Of a DNA stretch of 64,000 bases, positions 35,310 through 46,033 are shown in pieces. The notes under the pieces are model-generated. The model was not told the DNA's origin. It saw only the letters and a program-made list of their open reading frames with translations, and ran no database searches. Numbering within the stretch: position 1 is the first letter of the stretch; each line of letters starts with the position of its first letter. Source of the stretch: Athripsodes cinereus (lineage: Eukaryota; Arthropoda; Insecta; Trichoptera; Leptoceridae); the NCBI GenBank assembly GCA_947579605.1, contig OX388317.1, positions 19,549,384 through 19,613,383 of the forward strand, read 5' to 3'. The position numbers and the translations under genes were made by a program.

Positions 35310-36050
35310 GCAAGTAGAGTTTTGTTTAGTTTCTCTTTATATCCGTACCTACGTTATTTCAGTGGGTAAATACTTGGATTAAGTTAGGATGCATTTTCAG
35401 CATAGCACATCACTCAGTTCAATAATTCTCTAAACACATCGGAAATACTCTTATATCTATGGAAGCTTCGTAGATACAAACGTAGGTACGTCAATAATCT
35501 ACATGAATATATTTAAATATTTCAGCTCGTTTGTAAGTTTATACGTATAAAAAATTAATGAGTTGCCAAAGGAACTGAAAAACATCGGTAGTTATAAGAT
35601 ATTTAATAATAAAATATTTTTATTGAAACAAAAAAATAGTTTGGTATTAAGTAGAACATATCTAGAGTAAGTATTAGTTGAGTTTATTATTGTTTACATA
35701 GATGTGTAAAATTAAGAACACTGAAAAACTATCCAATACACAAGTATAACTCTTTTAATGGGAGAGTAAACAATAGATTTTTAAGTGTATTTTAGTAAAT
35801 GTGTAATGTGTATGTATTTTTGTTATATTTTTCAAATGAATAAGATTTCTTGTATATAAATCTAAGGGATAAAAGAAATGATTGTGTTAGTCTTATAAAA
35901 TTTCTCTTCATAAAAACATTTGTTTCTTAGACATGACTTATGGGCATTTTTCATTCAATGTTTTTTTTATGTTGTTAGTTAATAAATATAATCAAACACT
36001 TAATAGGTATATTAGAGTTTCTTAGTTCATGGCACTGATGATGGACTAGT
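35310..36050. other. gene-free stretch
   Basis: Nothing recognised. Confidence 0.4.
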
Positions 36051-36054
36051 TCTG

Positions 36055-36264
36055 CAGGGTTACTCTTGACAAAACCTAACATGATCTTAATCTAGTCTTG
36101 ATCTTGAACATACGACGCACGAAGGGACTATGGTCAAAAACACCGCACTACCGTAACGCGCGTTCGGTTTGCGTGTATTTTTGGAAAATAGTCACTTCGT
36201 GCGTCGTGTGATCAAGATCAAGACTAGATTAAGATCGTGTTTAGTTTTGTCAAGAGTAGCCCTG
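36055..36264. mobile_element. MITE family D, copy 1 (210 bp)
   Basis: Near-complete palindrome. The left arm CAGGGTTACTCTTGACAAAA runs about 80 bp to 'acgacgcacgaagggact' and is mirrored on the right, leaving about 45 bp in the centre. CTG flanks both sides (36052-36054, 36265-36267). A second copy is at 46936-47146. Confidence 0.85.
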
Positions 36265-36943
36265 CTGACCTCTGATAAACATACTCGTATAACATGTTTT
36301 TTGAAAGTTACAGTGTTACATTAGATTTTCATTTATATATAAGCAAAAATGAGCTTTCGCAATGTTACCACCGGCAAAATAGAATCTATAAGACCGCTAT
36401 ATTTTGTACTTAAAGTTACACTTTATGTCAGCCCAATGATAAGAGTGCAAGCTCCCATACATGAATTACCTAAATGTTTTGTAAAAAAATATTTAATATT
36501 TTAGTTACATCAAAAAACTACAATAAAGAAATAAAATGTTGATACCTACCTATTTTATTAATAATTTAAGCATTTTCTTTGTTCAGTAGGTATAATATTT
36601 ACTCAGTGCTGTTTTTGTCAAACAGAATATTTACTAACAAGCAAACCGGGTTCAAAACCTGGTGCGTCAGTATATTCAGAATTCAATCCATCAAATTGAA
36701 TGGAAGTATGTTAGTATGTATATGTGTTGTACCTATTTCCTAGTTCGCTGCACTAGAGATTTAGCACAGTTCTTTGTTATAGATTCTTTCATTTAAACAA
36801 AGTTTCTCAAACTTTTTTTCATAAATTTCAAACGTTTTCGTATTTATGTTTCTGATTAGCTGCTTATAATGAGCATTAGGTTCATACCAAAATTGAATAT
36901 AAGGCATATATTCTATTTTATTGGTGGTAACCTTATGAAAGTT

Positions 36944-37486
36944 CATTTTTATTAATATTTAAATGATTTAGTTAAAAACACTATAACTTTCACTGCATAA
37001 ATTTTATTTCTGGCAGAGGCCTTTCGGACTTAGTCCATCTTCAGTGCTGTTAACTTACAAACTAAAACAAAAACAGGCTTAATAAGCAAGGTAATAAGTG
37101 GGGGGAGGGTGGGGTTGGTGGACTAAGTCCGAAAGGCTTTTGCCAGAAATAAAATTTACACAGTGTAAGTTACAGTGTATTATCCCGTGGAGCACCCGGT
37201 AAAGAATTGGTCTCCCACTCTTCTGCGTAAGTTTTCGAGTGTCCTGTAAAAGGCAGGTGTTCGAAAAAATTAAGACATTTTACTTCTTAAATTCAGCGAT
37301 GAGGCTTGCCACCCATCCTGAATGTCTTGATTTTATATTGGCACGAAGAGGACAGTTTGCATGTTTCTTACATGCAGCTGATCTGCTGGCTACCCCACTT
37401 GTGGGATATGCCGTGATGGTATAGTAGTAGTAGTAGTAGTAGTTATAGTGTTTTTAACTAAATCTTTTTAATATTAATAAAAATGA
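36944..37486. repeat. inverted repeat interrupted by a retroposon
   Basis: The left arm 36944-37033 ('tcatttttattaatattt ... aaaaacactataactttcac ... ttatttctggcag ... ggacttagtcca') is matched inversely by 37117-37178 and then, after the inserted retroposon, by 37452-37486. The loop holds a G-rich 'ggggggagggtggggtt' segment. Each arm has the hairpin GGACT-A-AGTCC next to GAAA. Confidence 0.75.
37179..37440 (+). mobile_element. ~255-bp retroposon, best copy, 11-bp target duplication
   Basis: It runs from 'attatcccgtggagcacccg' to 'gggatatgccgtgatggta' and a (TAG)n tail. It is bracketed by AGTTACAGTGT (37168-37178) and AGTTATAGTGT (37441-37451). The insertion splits the right arm of the inverted repeat at 36944-37486, which confirms both borders. 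No good tRNA-type promoter was seen. The last about 40 bp ('ctaccccacttgtgggatat' onward) closely resemble the 3' ends of the RTE-like LINE copies at 54500 and 56985. At least 20 other copies or fragments occur in this window. Confidence 0.85.
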
Positions 37487-37668
37487 ATATAAGGTGTTCA
37501 AAATGGAAAGCGTGCTTTACTAAAAAGAATTGGAGATTTACTTAGGTACCTATTTAGTTTACTCTGTGGGGTGATTGTGACTCCATATCAAAATGCTTAG
37601 ATGTAATCAAAACTCATTGAAAACAAAGATAAAGATTACTCTTTATGTATCATAGGAGAATAAAGTAT

Positions 37669-37672
37669 TTAA
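37669..37672. repeat. piggyBac target duplication TTAA, left
   Basis: Matches TTAA at 38618-38621. Confidence 0.85.
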
Positions 37673-38617
37673 CCTTCTACTGTGGACGTGCGGTCTCACA
37701 GACCCCGCATAAATTTCGTTTTGTTAGTTTGGATCCTTCCTCCCTCTCTGCACTGCTGTCCATTTCAGTAGCTTCGTATTTGGTTGTGAAATAAACTTTT
37801 TTGAGTGGAGGTCACGTCATCTTTTCATCGGTACGTAAGTTATGTAATTGAAAAAAATGGCAACCGTCCGTCAGACCGCTTGTCCATATTCATTATACAA
37901 AATATTTTCATAGGAAAATTTTGTATTTTTTTATTTTTTAGTACAAAATGGCTGAAAACGATCATTTAAAAGTTCGGAAGAGTGATTTACAATAAAAAAT
38001 AATATTTCAAATGACTAATTCTTCTTTTGAAGAAGAATTGAATGAGATATTACTTAGTTAGGATCAGTCGGATATCAATGACGACATTGAAGAATTTCTA
38101 ACTCCACAACCAGAATTTGTACATCAAAGTGATGAAAATGAAGATAAAAATTAACAGAACTTGTCCAAAAAAAATTAAAATAAAGACATCATGTATTTGT
38201 ATTGGATGCAGGCAGCCCATTTATCTGCAACACTCTAAACTTTTGGTCAATAAATTACGTGAATTAGTCATTTGTCAGAATTTTTGTTTTTGCGCTTGGT
38301 TATTATTTTATATGTCATAATTTATGTCATTATCTATTATGGTTTTTGAAAAAAAAGCAAGATTATATTTCTGATTGGATTTTAGATCATAATTATTGAA
38401 TGAATTATGGCTATGTCAAAATAAGCTAAAATTACCTAAGTAATACAATAACTATTTTTTTATATCCAATAATAAATGTTTATTCTTCATACACATATTT
38501 TATTAGAATGAGCCAATAAATTAATATAGCTTCAGTTCTAAAACGATTTATACTAGCGTTTATTATATAATATGGATTTAAACCTAGCGGTCTGTCAGGC
38601 CTCACGTCCAAGGTAGG
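37673..38617 (+). mobile_element. internally deleted piggyBac element (945 bp)
   Basis: TTAA borders both sides. The termini CCTTCTACTGTGGACGTGCG and, inverted, CCTACCTTGGACGTGAGG share 'TGGACGTG' and then 'ACAGACC'. Inside, an acidic N-terminal-like segment ('SSFEEELNEILLS', about 38015-38060) is followed almost directly by a cysteine-rich C-terminal block (about 38155-38250: C-P-K-K, then C-x-C-x-x-C, then a His). Such a Cys-rich domain closes piggyBac transposases. The catalytic centre between them is deleted and stops are present. Confidence 0.85.
38112..38320 (+). pseudogene. piggyBac transposase C-terminal Cys-rich remnant
   Basis: The open frame contains 'CPKKIKIKTSCICIGCRQPI' then 'QHSK'. 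The Cys/His spacing resembles the DNA-binding zinc domain at the C-terminus of piggyBac transposases. Tyr replaces the usual Cys before Leu-x-His, so even this domain is damaged. Confidence 0.7.
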
Positions 38618-38699
38618 TTAAGATGATACATACCTACGGTATAAAGATGAGAGACATACCTGATCGCTGAATTGAAGATGAAAGATAATATACAACTTA

Positions 38700-39150
38700 A
38701 CATGCATGGACAATTCACACAGATTGAGCTAGTCCCAAAGTAGGATGTGAATCTTGTGTTATGGGTACTAACGCGATGATACACATAATATATATACAAT
38801 ACACTGAACACATATAGGTACATGTATCACCCAGGACAATTTTAAATAGGTCATTCCTTACACTGCCCTGAGGCCTGAGTCAATAGCACATTTTCACGTT
38901 ACGTTTTCGTTGCGTTAACGTTCGAGTATAGACGAAGTTGCAAGCAAGTGTCAATTTCGTTGCTAAAATACACAATAGTTACCAAAATTAACACTTTGGC
39001 GCAACATCATCTACATTTGAACGCTAACGGAAAGAAACCGTAACGTGAAAATGTGTTATTGATTCAGGCCTCTGGCCGGGAATCGAACCCGGGACCTCGT
39101 GACTCTAAAGCAAGAGCGTTACCTCCGCGCCACAACGGTCGCCAACTTCA
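38700..39150 (-). mobile_element. tRNA-derived SINE (family 3) split by a MITE
   Basis: On the minus strand the head (about 39148-39075) has an A-box-like region 'gtggcgcggaggtaacgctc' and a perfect B box GGTTCGATTCC. The body resumes after the MITE at 38870 and ends near 38700 with 'gtgaattgtccatgc'. An uninterrupted sister copy at 42265-42507 shows the original join. Confidence 0.85.
38871..39071. mobile_element. MITE family A, copy 2 (201 bp), inside a SINE
   Basis: AGGCCTGAGTCAATA ... TATTGATTCAGGCCT, the same length as copy 1 but with the interior inverted. The SINE reads 'ccCTG|gccggg' at 42436-42446, whereas here CTG stands on both sides (38868-38870, 39072-39074). That empty site proves a 3-bp CTG duplication. 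Confidence 0.92.
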
Positions 39151-39189
39151 TAGGTACGTGATTTATTTCGAATAGTTGTCTTTGTCTCG

Positions 39190-39325
39190 TATATGGCACT
39201 ATGTCAAGACATTCTGTAAAGGATATTCCGTAGTGTGTCTTCGGCAAAGAATAAGTCTTGAAATTTTACATACCTATATAGATTGTAGACTACCCCAGAG
39301 GTGCCGTGATAGTAGTAGGTATTAG
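39190..39325 (+). mobile_element. degraded ~255-bp retroposon family copy
   Basis: 'aagacattctgtaaaggata', 'cttcggcaaagaata', 'gtagactaccccagaggtgc' and 'cgtgatagtagtag' recall the family ends and its (TAG)n tail. Confidence 0.35.
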
Positions 39326-39329
39326 ACAT

Positions 39330-39755
39330 ATGTAGGTTTTAATGAGAACTTATCAAGGGGGAGCTGTAAGAGAGGTCGTGACTTTCTGGAAAGGAGTGGG
39401 TTTATAGATTTGATGTTTTGTTTATCATTGTTTTTTATGCTGACCAACACGAAAAGAAGAAGATTATGCAGTAAGATACATGACATTCAACACTTGCAGG
39501 AAAAATGAGATTTCTATTTTATTCTTTGCCGGAGGCTCCAAACAACAGTTTGAAAATCTCAGAACGAAATGAGTAGCGTAAATTTGATTCTTCTGTTTTA
39601 TGACTTCAAGAATATTGATAGAGTATCGACTTGTAAGTAGGTAAGGTAGATAAACTATTTATCATCATTTGATACACTCCTCGTCCATTACGTGTGCAAA
39701 TCTTCTCAAAACAATAAAATAAATACGTGCATACCTATACTTCTCCTAAATGCGA
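39330..39755. other. no recognised feature
   Basis: No coding evidence. Ends at a (TTTA)n run that looks like a minus-oriented LINE tail (39765-39835). Confidence 0.4.
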
Positions 39756-39897
39756 AAACATATTCATTCATTCATTTATTTATTTATTTATTTACAAATA
39801 TTTACGGCCAAAGCCTTTTACATATTTAACCTCTGTATACATACAAAACATGTATACAAAGGAACGATCAGTTACAAAAAAGACACAAAACAATTAG

Positions 39898-40372
39898 ATT
39901 TAAAAAATGAGAGTACAGACAGTATAACATTTATCATGTTATAATTTTCAAATAAGGTACGAAATTGTTAAAAAAATTTAGTCAAGATATTACAAATAGA
40001 AATCAAGTGGTATAAAAATGTCAAATATAGTTAAAAGTCAATTAGTTAAAATTAGACTAAAAAAAACGAGAGTACAGACAGTATAACATTTATCATGTTA
40101 TAATTTTCAAATAAGGTACGAAATTGTTAAAAAAATTTAGTCAAGATATTACAAATAGAAATCAAGTGGTATAAAAATGTCAAATATAGTTAAAAGTCAA
40201 TAAGTTAAAATTAGACTAAAAAAAACGAGAGTACAGACAGTATAACATTTATCATGTTATAATTTTCAAATAAGGTACGAAATTGTTAAAAAAATTTAGT
40301 CAAGATATTACAAATAGAAATCAAGTGGTATAAAAATGTCAAATATTATAGTTAAAAGTCAATTACATTGTT
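39898..40372. repeat. tandem repeat, 3 x 159 bp
   Basis: 'gagtacagacagtataacat' recurs at 39911, 40070 and 40229. Units are almost identical except at the junctions and an 'atattatag' insertion near the end of the last unit. High identity suggests a recent expansion. Confidence 0.9.
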
Positions 40373-40589
40373 AAAATTCATAAGTAAATAAAAAATTGAT
40401 ATAAAAAATTACAAACAATAGAGATCAATTAAAATACATAAGTTTAGGTCTAGTGGTTAAAAGAGCAACTGCGCAACATCAAAAAAATAACAATTAGTCA
40501 CATGAATATACCTCGTTAGAGGCATCGAACACCAGAGAAAATCAACGTAAATAAGCAACTATAAACCTCGACTATATTCATTGATACCA

Positions 40590-40720
40590 TCCCGGTATTT
40601 CTCATATTATATAAGAAACCAAAAGACTAACTGCATGTAATAAATATCCAAGTCATCCTCTACATTTCAATAAAGGTTAGGGTATTCGGGATGAGTGGCA
40701 TTGAGTTGAAGATGTCAATC
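40590..40720 (-). mobile_element. diverged ~255-bp retroposon family fragment
   Basis: 'gactaactgcatgtaataaa', 'agtcatcctctac', 'gggatgagtggcattgagtt' and 'gaagatgtc' follow the family in reverse. Confidence 0.4.
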
Positions 40721-40866
40721 ATATTTTGAACCACTCTAGGTTAATCATTCCAATTGATTACACTCACCGATAGTCAACCTATTTGAATGGGTATTAACTA
40801 GGTAGGTATGTTATAATATATGATACATAAACATATTATGTGAACTTCCTTAAAATGGAATGTATT
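40720..40866. repeat. dispersed repeat pair, copy 1
   Basis: 'aatcatattttgaaccactc', 'attccaattgattacactca', 'cgatagtcaacctatttgaa' and 'gtgaacttccttaa' recur in order at 52424-52556. Confidence 0.7.
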
Positions 40867-41309
40867 TTTATTTCTGTAACTATTTTAATTTTTTTTTTTT
40901 CGAATTTTTTAAAGTTATTGTTTTGGGTTTTTTATTTTTGGGTTACATAGATGGGTACTTTTAATCTGGGAATCTTATTATATACAGTATTTGTAAACAT
41001 TTGTGCATTCTGTAATTGGGTTAATACTATACCTAATTGTTTTATACTATATTTATGTAAAAACCTGTAGAAATGCCAATAAAGGAAAATAAATAAAAAT
41101 AAAATAAATTAAATATTGCACAATACAAAGTTTCGACGCCAATGAATCGACTCAAGGCTTGGTTAAAAGTACTCTTTAAACCTAGGTAAAATTCCCAATT
41201 CCTCTGTGTCTTGCTTATCACATGACTTGAAAATTTTGAAAGTTGTATATATAGTTCAATTTTTTCTTTTTCCACTATGGAAATCAAGTTTTTATGTTGA
41301 ATATCATGT

Positions 41310-41392
41310 TTATGACACCTGCCTTTTCCAAGACTCTTGAAAACTTACGGAAAAATAAGGATACCTTTTTTGATGAAGGCTTGACGGGTGGC
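41310..41392 (-). mobile_element. ~255-bp retroposon family, 5' fragment
   Basis: 'acacctgccttttccaagac' and 'tcttgaaaacttacgg' match the family 5' half in reverse. Confidence 0.5.
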
Positions 41393-41817
41393 AGAAACGT
41401 ATCTACCGCATTACTTACTGATAGCCTTCGTCTCTCCACTGCTGGATAAAGACTTATTTAAAACTTTTCCATTTCCTTTTATATCAAGCTACACCAATCC
41501 ATTTCTTTCCCACCAATCGGACAATATTATTGTTTGTAGATCTTTTTTGGAGTCTTGTATGCTTCTCTTGTCCTTATATGGTCTCCACTCCAGGATGTTC
41601 GACGTCAATCTATGTTTCCTCTCTATTCTAATAACTCTGTAACTAGCCCATCACCACTTCAGCATGGAGACTTTGTCAATAATATCCACAACCTTTGTTT
41701 TATTTCGTATCGCTTCATTTCTTATTCTGTTTCAAACTAATACCCAGAGCATCTGTCTTTCTTGAGATACAATAAATACGAACTTTTGTATTTGTTTTTG
41801 TTTAATTCAGTATAGAT

Positions 41818-41860
41818 CAGCACCTGATGATGCGAACTCGGAGTCCGCGAAACCGGTCGA
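41818..41860 (+). other. hairpin with CTGATGA/GAAA flanks
   Basis: CTGATGA, then a short stem (GCG..ACT / AGT..CGC) with loop CGG, then GAAAC. This resembles the core of hammerhead ribozymes as found in retroelements, except for an extra T before the stem. Related motifs are at 37016-37041 (minus) and 45338-45375. Confidence 0.3.
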
Positions 41861-42177
41861 GCGTTAGTCATACTCAACAGTAACACAAAACAAAATAATA
41901 AATATTTATTTTATTTTATTTGTTAATTTACAATAAATAGTTCAAACAAATAAGACAATGCCTACGACAATTTTTATATATTATTTTCTTTAGATTTTCA
42001 ATTACTAAATTATCTACGTGATTTCGATAAGAAATGAGATTGATCGTGCACTTTTGTCTTATTGACTGTAGGTATACATTTGTCAATGTCCTTGCATTAT
42101 CCAGGAAACATGCAATTTGTTTCCGTCTTATCTCATTTGTCTATCTTTAGCTATCTATACCATTAAGGCATCACCGT

Positions 42178-42255
42178 GAAGTCCCCGGTAAAGAATAGAT
42201 CACTAACTTTTTTCTATGAGGTTTCGAGTGTTCTGTAACAGGCAGGTTTTTAACA
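42178..42255 (+). mobile_element. ~255-bp retroposon family, 5' fragment
   Basis: 'aagtccccggtaaagaatag', 'gaggtttcgagtgttctgta' and 'acaggcaggttttt' match the family start. Confidence 0.5.
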
Positions 42256-42264
42256 ATATACTTA

Positions 42265-42507
42265 ACATAACATACATAGACAATTCACACAGATCGAGCT
42301 AGTCCCAAACTAAGATGAATCTTGTTTTATGGGTACTAACGCGACGATACACACATATACAATGCAGTTAACACATATACCTACATGTAACACCCAGACC
42401 CAGGACAATTTGAAAAGGTCATTCTTCACTTTGCCCTGGCCGGGAATCGAACCCGGGACCTCGTGACTCAAAGGCAAGAGCGTTACCTCCACGCCACACC
42501 GGCCGTC
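42265..42507 (-). mobile_element. tRNA-derived SINE (family 3), intact copy
   Basis: Read on the minus strand: a tRNA-like head with 'gtggcgtggaggtaacgctc' (A-box region) and B box GGTTCGATTCC, then a body ending 'gtgaattgtctatg'. It retains the uninterrupted 'CTGGCC' where the copy at 38700-39150 holds a MITE. Confidence 0.85.
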
Positions 42508-42819
42508 TATTATATACTATTAAATTATACTACATATTATACATACTATTATATTGTTTTTGATGATTGAGATTGGTTTGATTGCCTACCCTTTCTGCCT
42601 TGTCCTCCCAAAAGGAGCTGTTAAATATTACAAATATTTAATGTAGTTAGGTGCATAGATAGGTAACTGGAGAAGTAGAGGGCCAAAATCTTATCCTATT
42701 TACACGCCTTGGGTCCCGTGATATTGTCCTATTATTGTCACCTTGTCCATTACCTATCCCTTGGTACTTGCATAACAGCAGTATAAATACGGTTCGCAAT
42801 TGCACAACATTTTTTTTTT

Positions 42820-43063
42820 TTTTTTTACCATCACGGCACATCCCACAAGTGGGGTAGCCAGCAGATCAGCTGCATGTAAGAAGCATGCAAACTGTCCTCT
42901 CCGTGCCAATATAAAATCAATACATTCAGGATGGGTGGCAAACCTCATCGCTGAATTTAAGATGTAAAATGTCTCAATTTTTTCGAACACCTGCCTTTTA
43001 CAGGACACTCGAAAACTTACGGAGAAGAGTGGGAGACCAATTCTTTACCGGGTGCTCCACGGG
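42820..43063 (-). mobile_element. ~255-bp retroposon, near-complete copy
   Basis: In reverse: a poly-T (poly-A tail) at 42811-42826, then 'ccatcacggcacatcccaca' through 'ggtgctccacggg'. Direct repeats ACAACATTTTT (42804 on) and ACAACATCTTTT (43064 on) bracket it, giving an imperfect target duplication of about 11 bp. Confidence 0.8.
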
Positions 43064-43189
43064 ACAACATCTTTTACTATTTTCGACGGAACAAGCTAAT
43101 TCAAGTTTTTTTTCTTTCAATTCAATCAATCACAATTCAATTCAAAAATAAAAAGGGGAAGTGACTCCTCAAGAACAATAGCAGCAAAT

Positions 43190-43350
43190 ACAAAAAACCG
43201 TCCAGACATTGGAGAACACAGGAGGATGTAAGTAGGTACCAATTCCATCTTCAACTTCCTCAAATCCTGTGTATCTTATCCCGGATATTCTACACCTAAT
43301 ATACTTGGTGTATCATCCACTCCAGGAGCGTTGAGGACGATGATTATGAT
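43190..43350 (+). mobile_element. possible degraded LINE 3' end
   Basis: 'ccaggagcgttgaggacgat' with GAT repeats resembles the end of the LINE fragment at 58600-58755. The upstream part is not interpretable. Confidence 0.3.
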
Positions 43351-44100
43351 GATACATATATAAATACTCGGCAACGAGTTAACGCCATTATTTAGTTTTC
43401 AATTTAGATTTACATAGGTATATGTATACGGAAGTAGGTAGGTATATAGAATAATAAAAATGTTTTAATAGTGTTGTGCAGGGTTAATTCTAAATTGTTT
43501 CTGAGCCTTAACAAAAAGGGGTATTTTACAAGCGTCCGGGATAAAGTAAAGTAATGCCGAATGCCCCACAAACTAATCCGGGGCATCCTCTTCTAACCCT
43601 TCATATTCCCTCTTGCTCACTCTCTTTATCTTCAGCGTCTACACACTACAATACATAACACTGAAGTTAATTCTCTTGAACATTTGAAGGATTCTATTAA
43701 TGACCGAGACTTTTCATTACCTACTACTACTATGTAGGGGAAAAAGTGCAACATCTGTCAAATATTGAAATCATTTTTGAAACATGAACTTTCTGATTCC
43801 TCTTAAAGTTAAAAATCCAATCTTACGAAATAATTCAGCAGAATAGAAAATACATTGTTTTTTTAGATATGACTATTTTTAAAAGACTATTTTATATTCA
43901 CTGTGTCTGTGTTCAGAGAATTCCCTAATGATAATAAAAAAAGTGTTTTTTTTTTTTTCTTAATTATTTGAAACTTAATGAATTGACACAGAATATTCTC
44001 TCTCAATAAAAAAAAACAATGTAGTAAGTTTATTCTTTTAATTTTATTATTTTGTATCTAATTATCTATTTAAGTCTTATGTGTAATGCAGTAATTAATT
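43351..44100. other. no recognised gene
   Basis: AT-rich, no coding signal. Confidence 0.4.
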
Positions 44101-44102
44101 TT

Positions 44103-44245
44103 TTAAATTGGGTCAGTTGGAAGATATCGCACCTATTTTAAATTCGCTCATTGATAAATTTCATTTATCTTTATCATATTATGTAACAATTCTGTAATTT
44201 CTTATGTTCTATAATGTGCAATTAAGTTAATTATTATTACTAAAT
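44103..44245 (+). mobile_element. LINE 3' tail (GATATCGC family)
   Basis: 'attgggtcagttggaagata' then TCGC, 'aattcgctcattgataaatt' and an (ATT)n end. Diverged relative of 10196-10325. Confidence 0.6.
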
Positions 44246-44259
44246 TAATCTGGATAACC

Positions 44260-44314
44260 GGGAGAAAATCCTGAGTTACTCACAAACAGTAACTCAGGAT
44301 TTTCTCCCGGTATT
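44260..44314. repeat. perfect hairpin, 23-bp arms
   Basis: CCGGGAGAAAATCCTGAGTT and AC... on the left are mirrored exactly by ...AACTCAGGATTTTCTCCCGG on the right around a 7-nt loop 'tcacaaa' region. No mismatch was seen in the arms. Confidence 0.85.
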
Positions 44315-44339
44315 TCAGATCACACGGGCACGTGTGCCA

Positions 44340-44462
44340 AGTGTCACTCGTTTCTGTGTCAATTCGTTATTTTTTCTGTGTCAATTCATTTAGTTTCACC
44401 CGTTTCCGTGTCAATTCATTGAGTTTCACCCGTTTCTGTGTCAATTCATTGAGTTTCATCTA
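44340..44462. repeat. 30-bp tandem repeat, about four units
   Basis: The core 'gtttctgtgtcaattcattg' recurs four times with 'agtttcacc' spacers. The last two units are the closest. Confidence 0.8.
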
Positions 44463-44469
44463 TTAATAA

Positions 44470-45330
44470 AAATTTACTTATGTATCTATTATTCAGCAAG
44501 TATTCAAAATTGCAGCCTTCTGTAGAGTGATGTACTCGTATGCTGCTTGTGTTAGTGTCAATGTACTTAAACTGTGATGATTTGGTATGATTCCTGTACT
44601 TGATAGAACTATTGGTACTATTGTAACATTATTAATTTTCCAAAGTATTATTATTATTTTAATTTATTTGCATAACCATCTGTATTTATAATTATGAGAG
44701 TTGTAGATAGATGAAAAATCGTATAAGTTCTTTTGTACAATAACTTTGTCACATAATATTCGCTTTTTTCATAAAATATACCTCATTTAATTGTTCCATA
44801 ACAATTGGAAGTTTTTCTTTTTTTTATTGCTCAACGAAAATTTTTAATCGGTCATATACTGCACTATTTACCCTAGCACAAAAGGGTTAACGGCGTCTCA
44901 ACACTATACCTAATACACACACTGTCAATACTGGACACCTTCGTAATGCTAACAAAATGACAATATATGATTTGCACGTCTGTTACCTGGGGGCGCTAGT
45001 AGTAAATCATTTATTGTTCGTATGGAATCATCGTCATGGAACATATTTCATTAATTAAAAACAAATAAGAATCGAAAACTCACTCAGTCTTTTTCTGGAA
45101 CAAAGAACTACAAGTAGGTAAGTGCAAGAGGATCCTTAATCAGATGAAATAATACAAGATATTATTTTTTCATATTTATTGAATGCTTTGCCTAATGAAC
45201 TTTTTCATTTTGTGCCATATTAGATCCCTCCAACTTAAACGTCAGCGATCACTTGGACGAATGTCTTGATATAAAATTAAATAGTTTTAATATTTTTGAA
45301 AACACAAGCACAGATGATGCAAATTGTACG
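44470..45330. other. no recognised gene
   Basis: No coding or repeat structure strong enough to call. Confidence 0.4.
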
Positions 45331-45904
45331 AGTTACAAATACCTGAAGATGACTCTAGCAGGCGGGCCGAAACGTTAAATAGGTATATTTCCAACACAAT
45401 ATTATACGCGGCAGCAAACGCATAAACAGTGAAGAATAAAAATCTTTGAACAAAATTTTCATATTACTCATTTCAATAAAATATCTTGTATTTTATAATT
45501 ATAATAAATAACTATCCATACAAAATTATTTTAAGATATCCACACCGAACCATTACACGAATAGGTTTGTATAATAGGAAGGTACTACGTATTTGTATTG
45601 AAATTACTATAATTAAACAATAATTGTTTTCGATAAACCCGCTTGTAAGACTTATTTGGATCAAGGGATGGTGGAGTAGGGATTGTATTATGTTGGAATT
45701 ACGATTCGGAGAAGGGAGGAAAAACTTATAAATTATTTGTATTAAGTACGTACTTTATAATAAACAGGGTGTTCAAAATAATAAAAAAAAATAGTCACAA
45801 TTAAGAGTGACGCAAATTACCAATCCATGTCCAATGACAATTGGACAAAATGAGCGATGTTCTTTTGTACGTAAGAGTAACGACGTTCCTCTTTCCCATT
45901 ATAC

Positions 45905-46030
45905 CACGTTGCTGTGACAGCGGCATCACAGTACTGGAAATGTCGAAGGAAGAGATGATTCAATTGGTGCAGAGACTTTGAATAGAAAATGCTGATTTCT
46001 GCTCTGCGTTTTGGAAAGAAGCATGCGTTA
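45905..46030 (+). pseudogene. LINE C-terminal fragment
   Basis: 'tggaaatgtcgaaggaagag', 'attcaattggtgcagagact' and 'tgctgatttctgctctg' parallel the clearer copy at 58600-58755. Confidence 0.5.
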
Positions 46031-46033
46031 AAA

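Noticed and set aside
44260..44314. A microRNA precursor
   Set aside because: The arms are perfectly complementary with a very short loop, unlike animal pre-miRNAs. No conserved seed is recognised.
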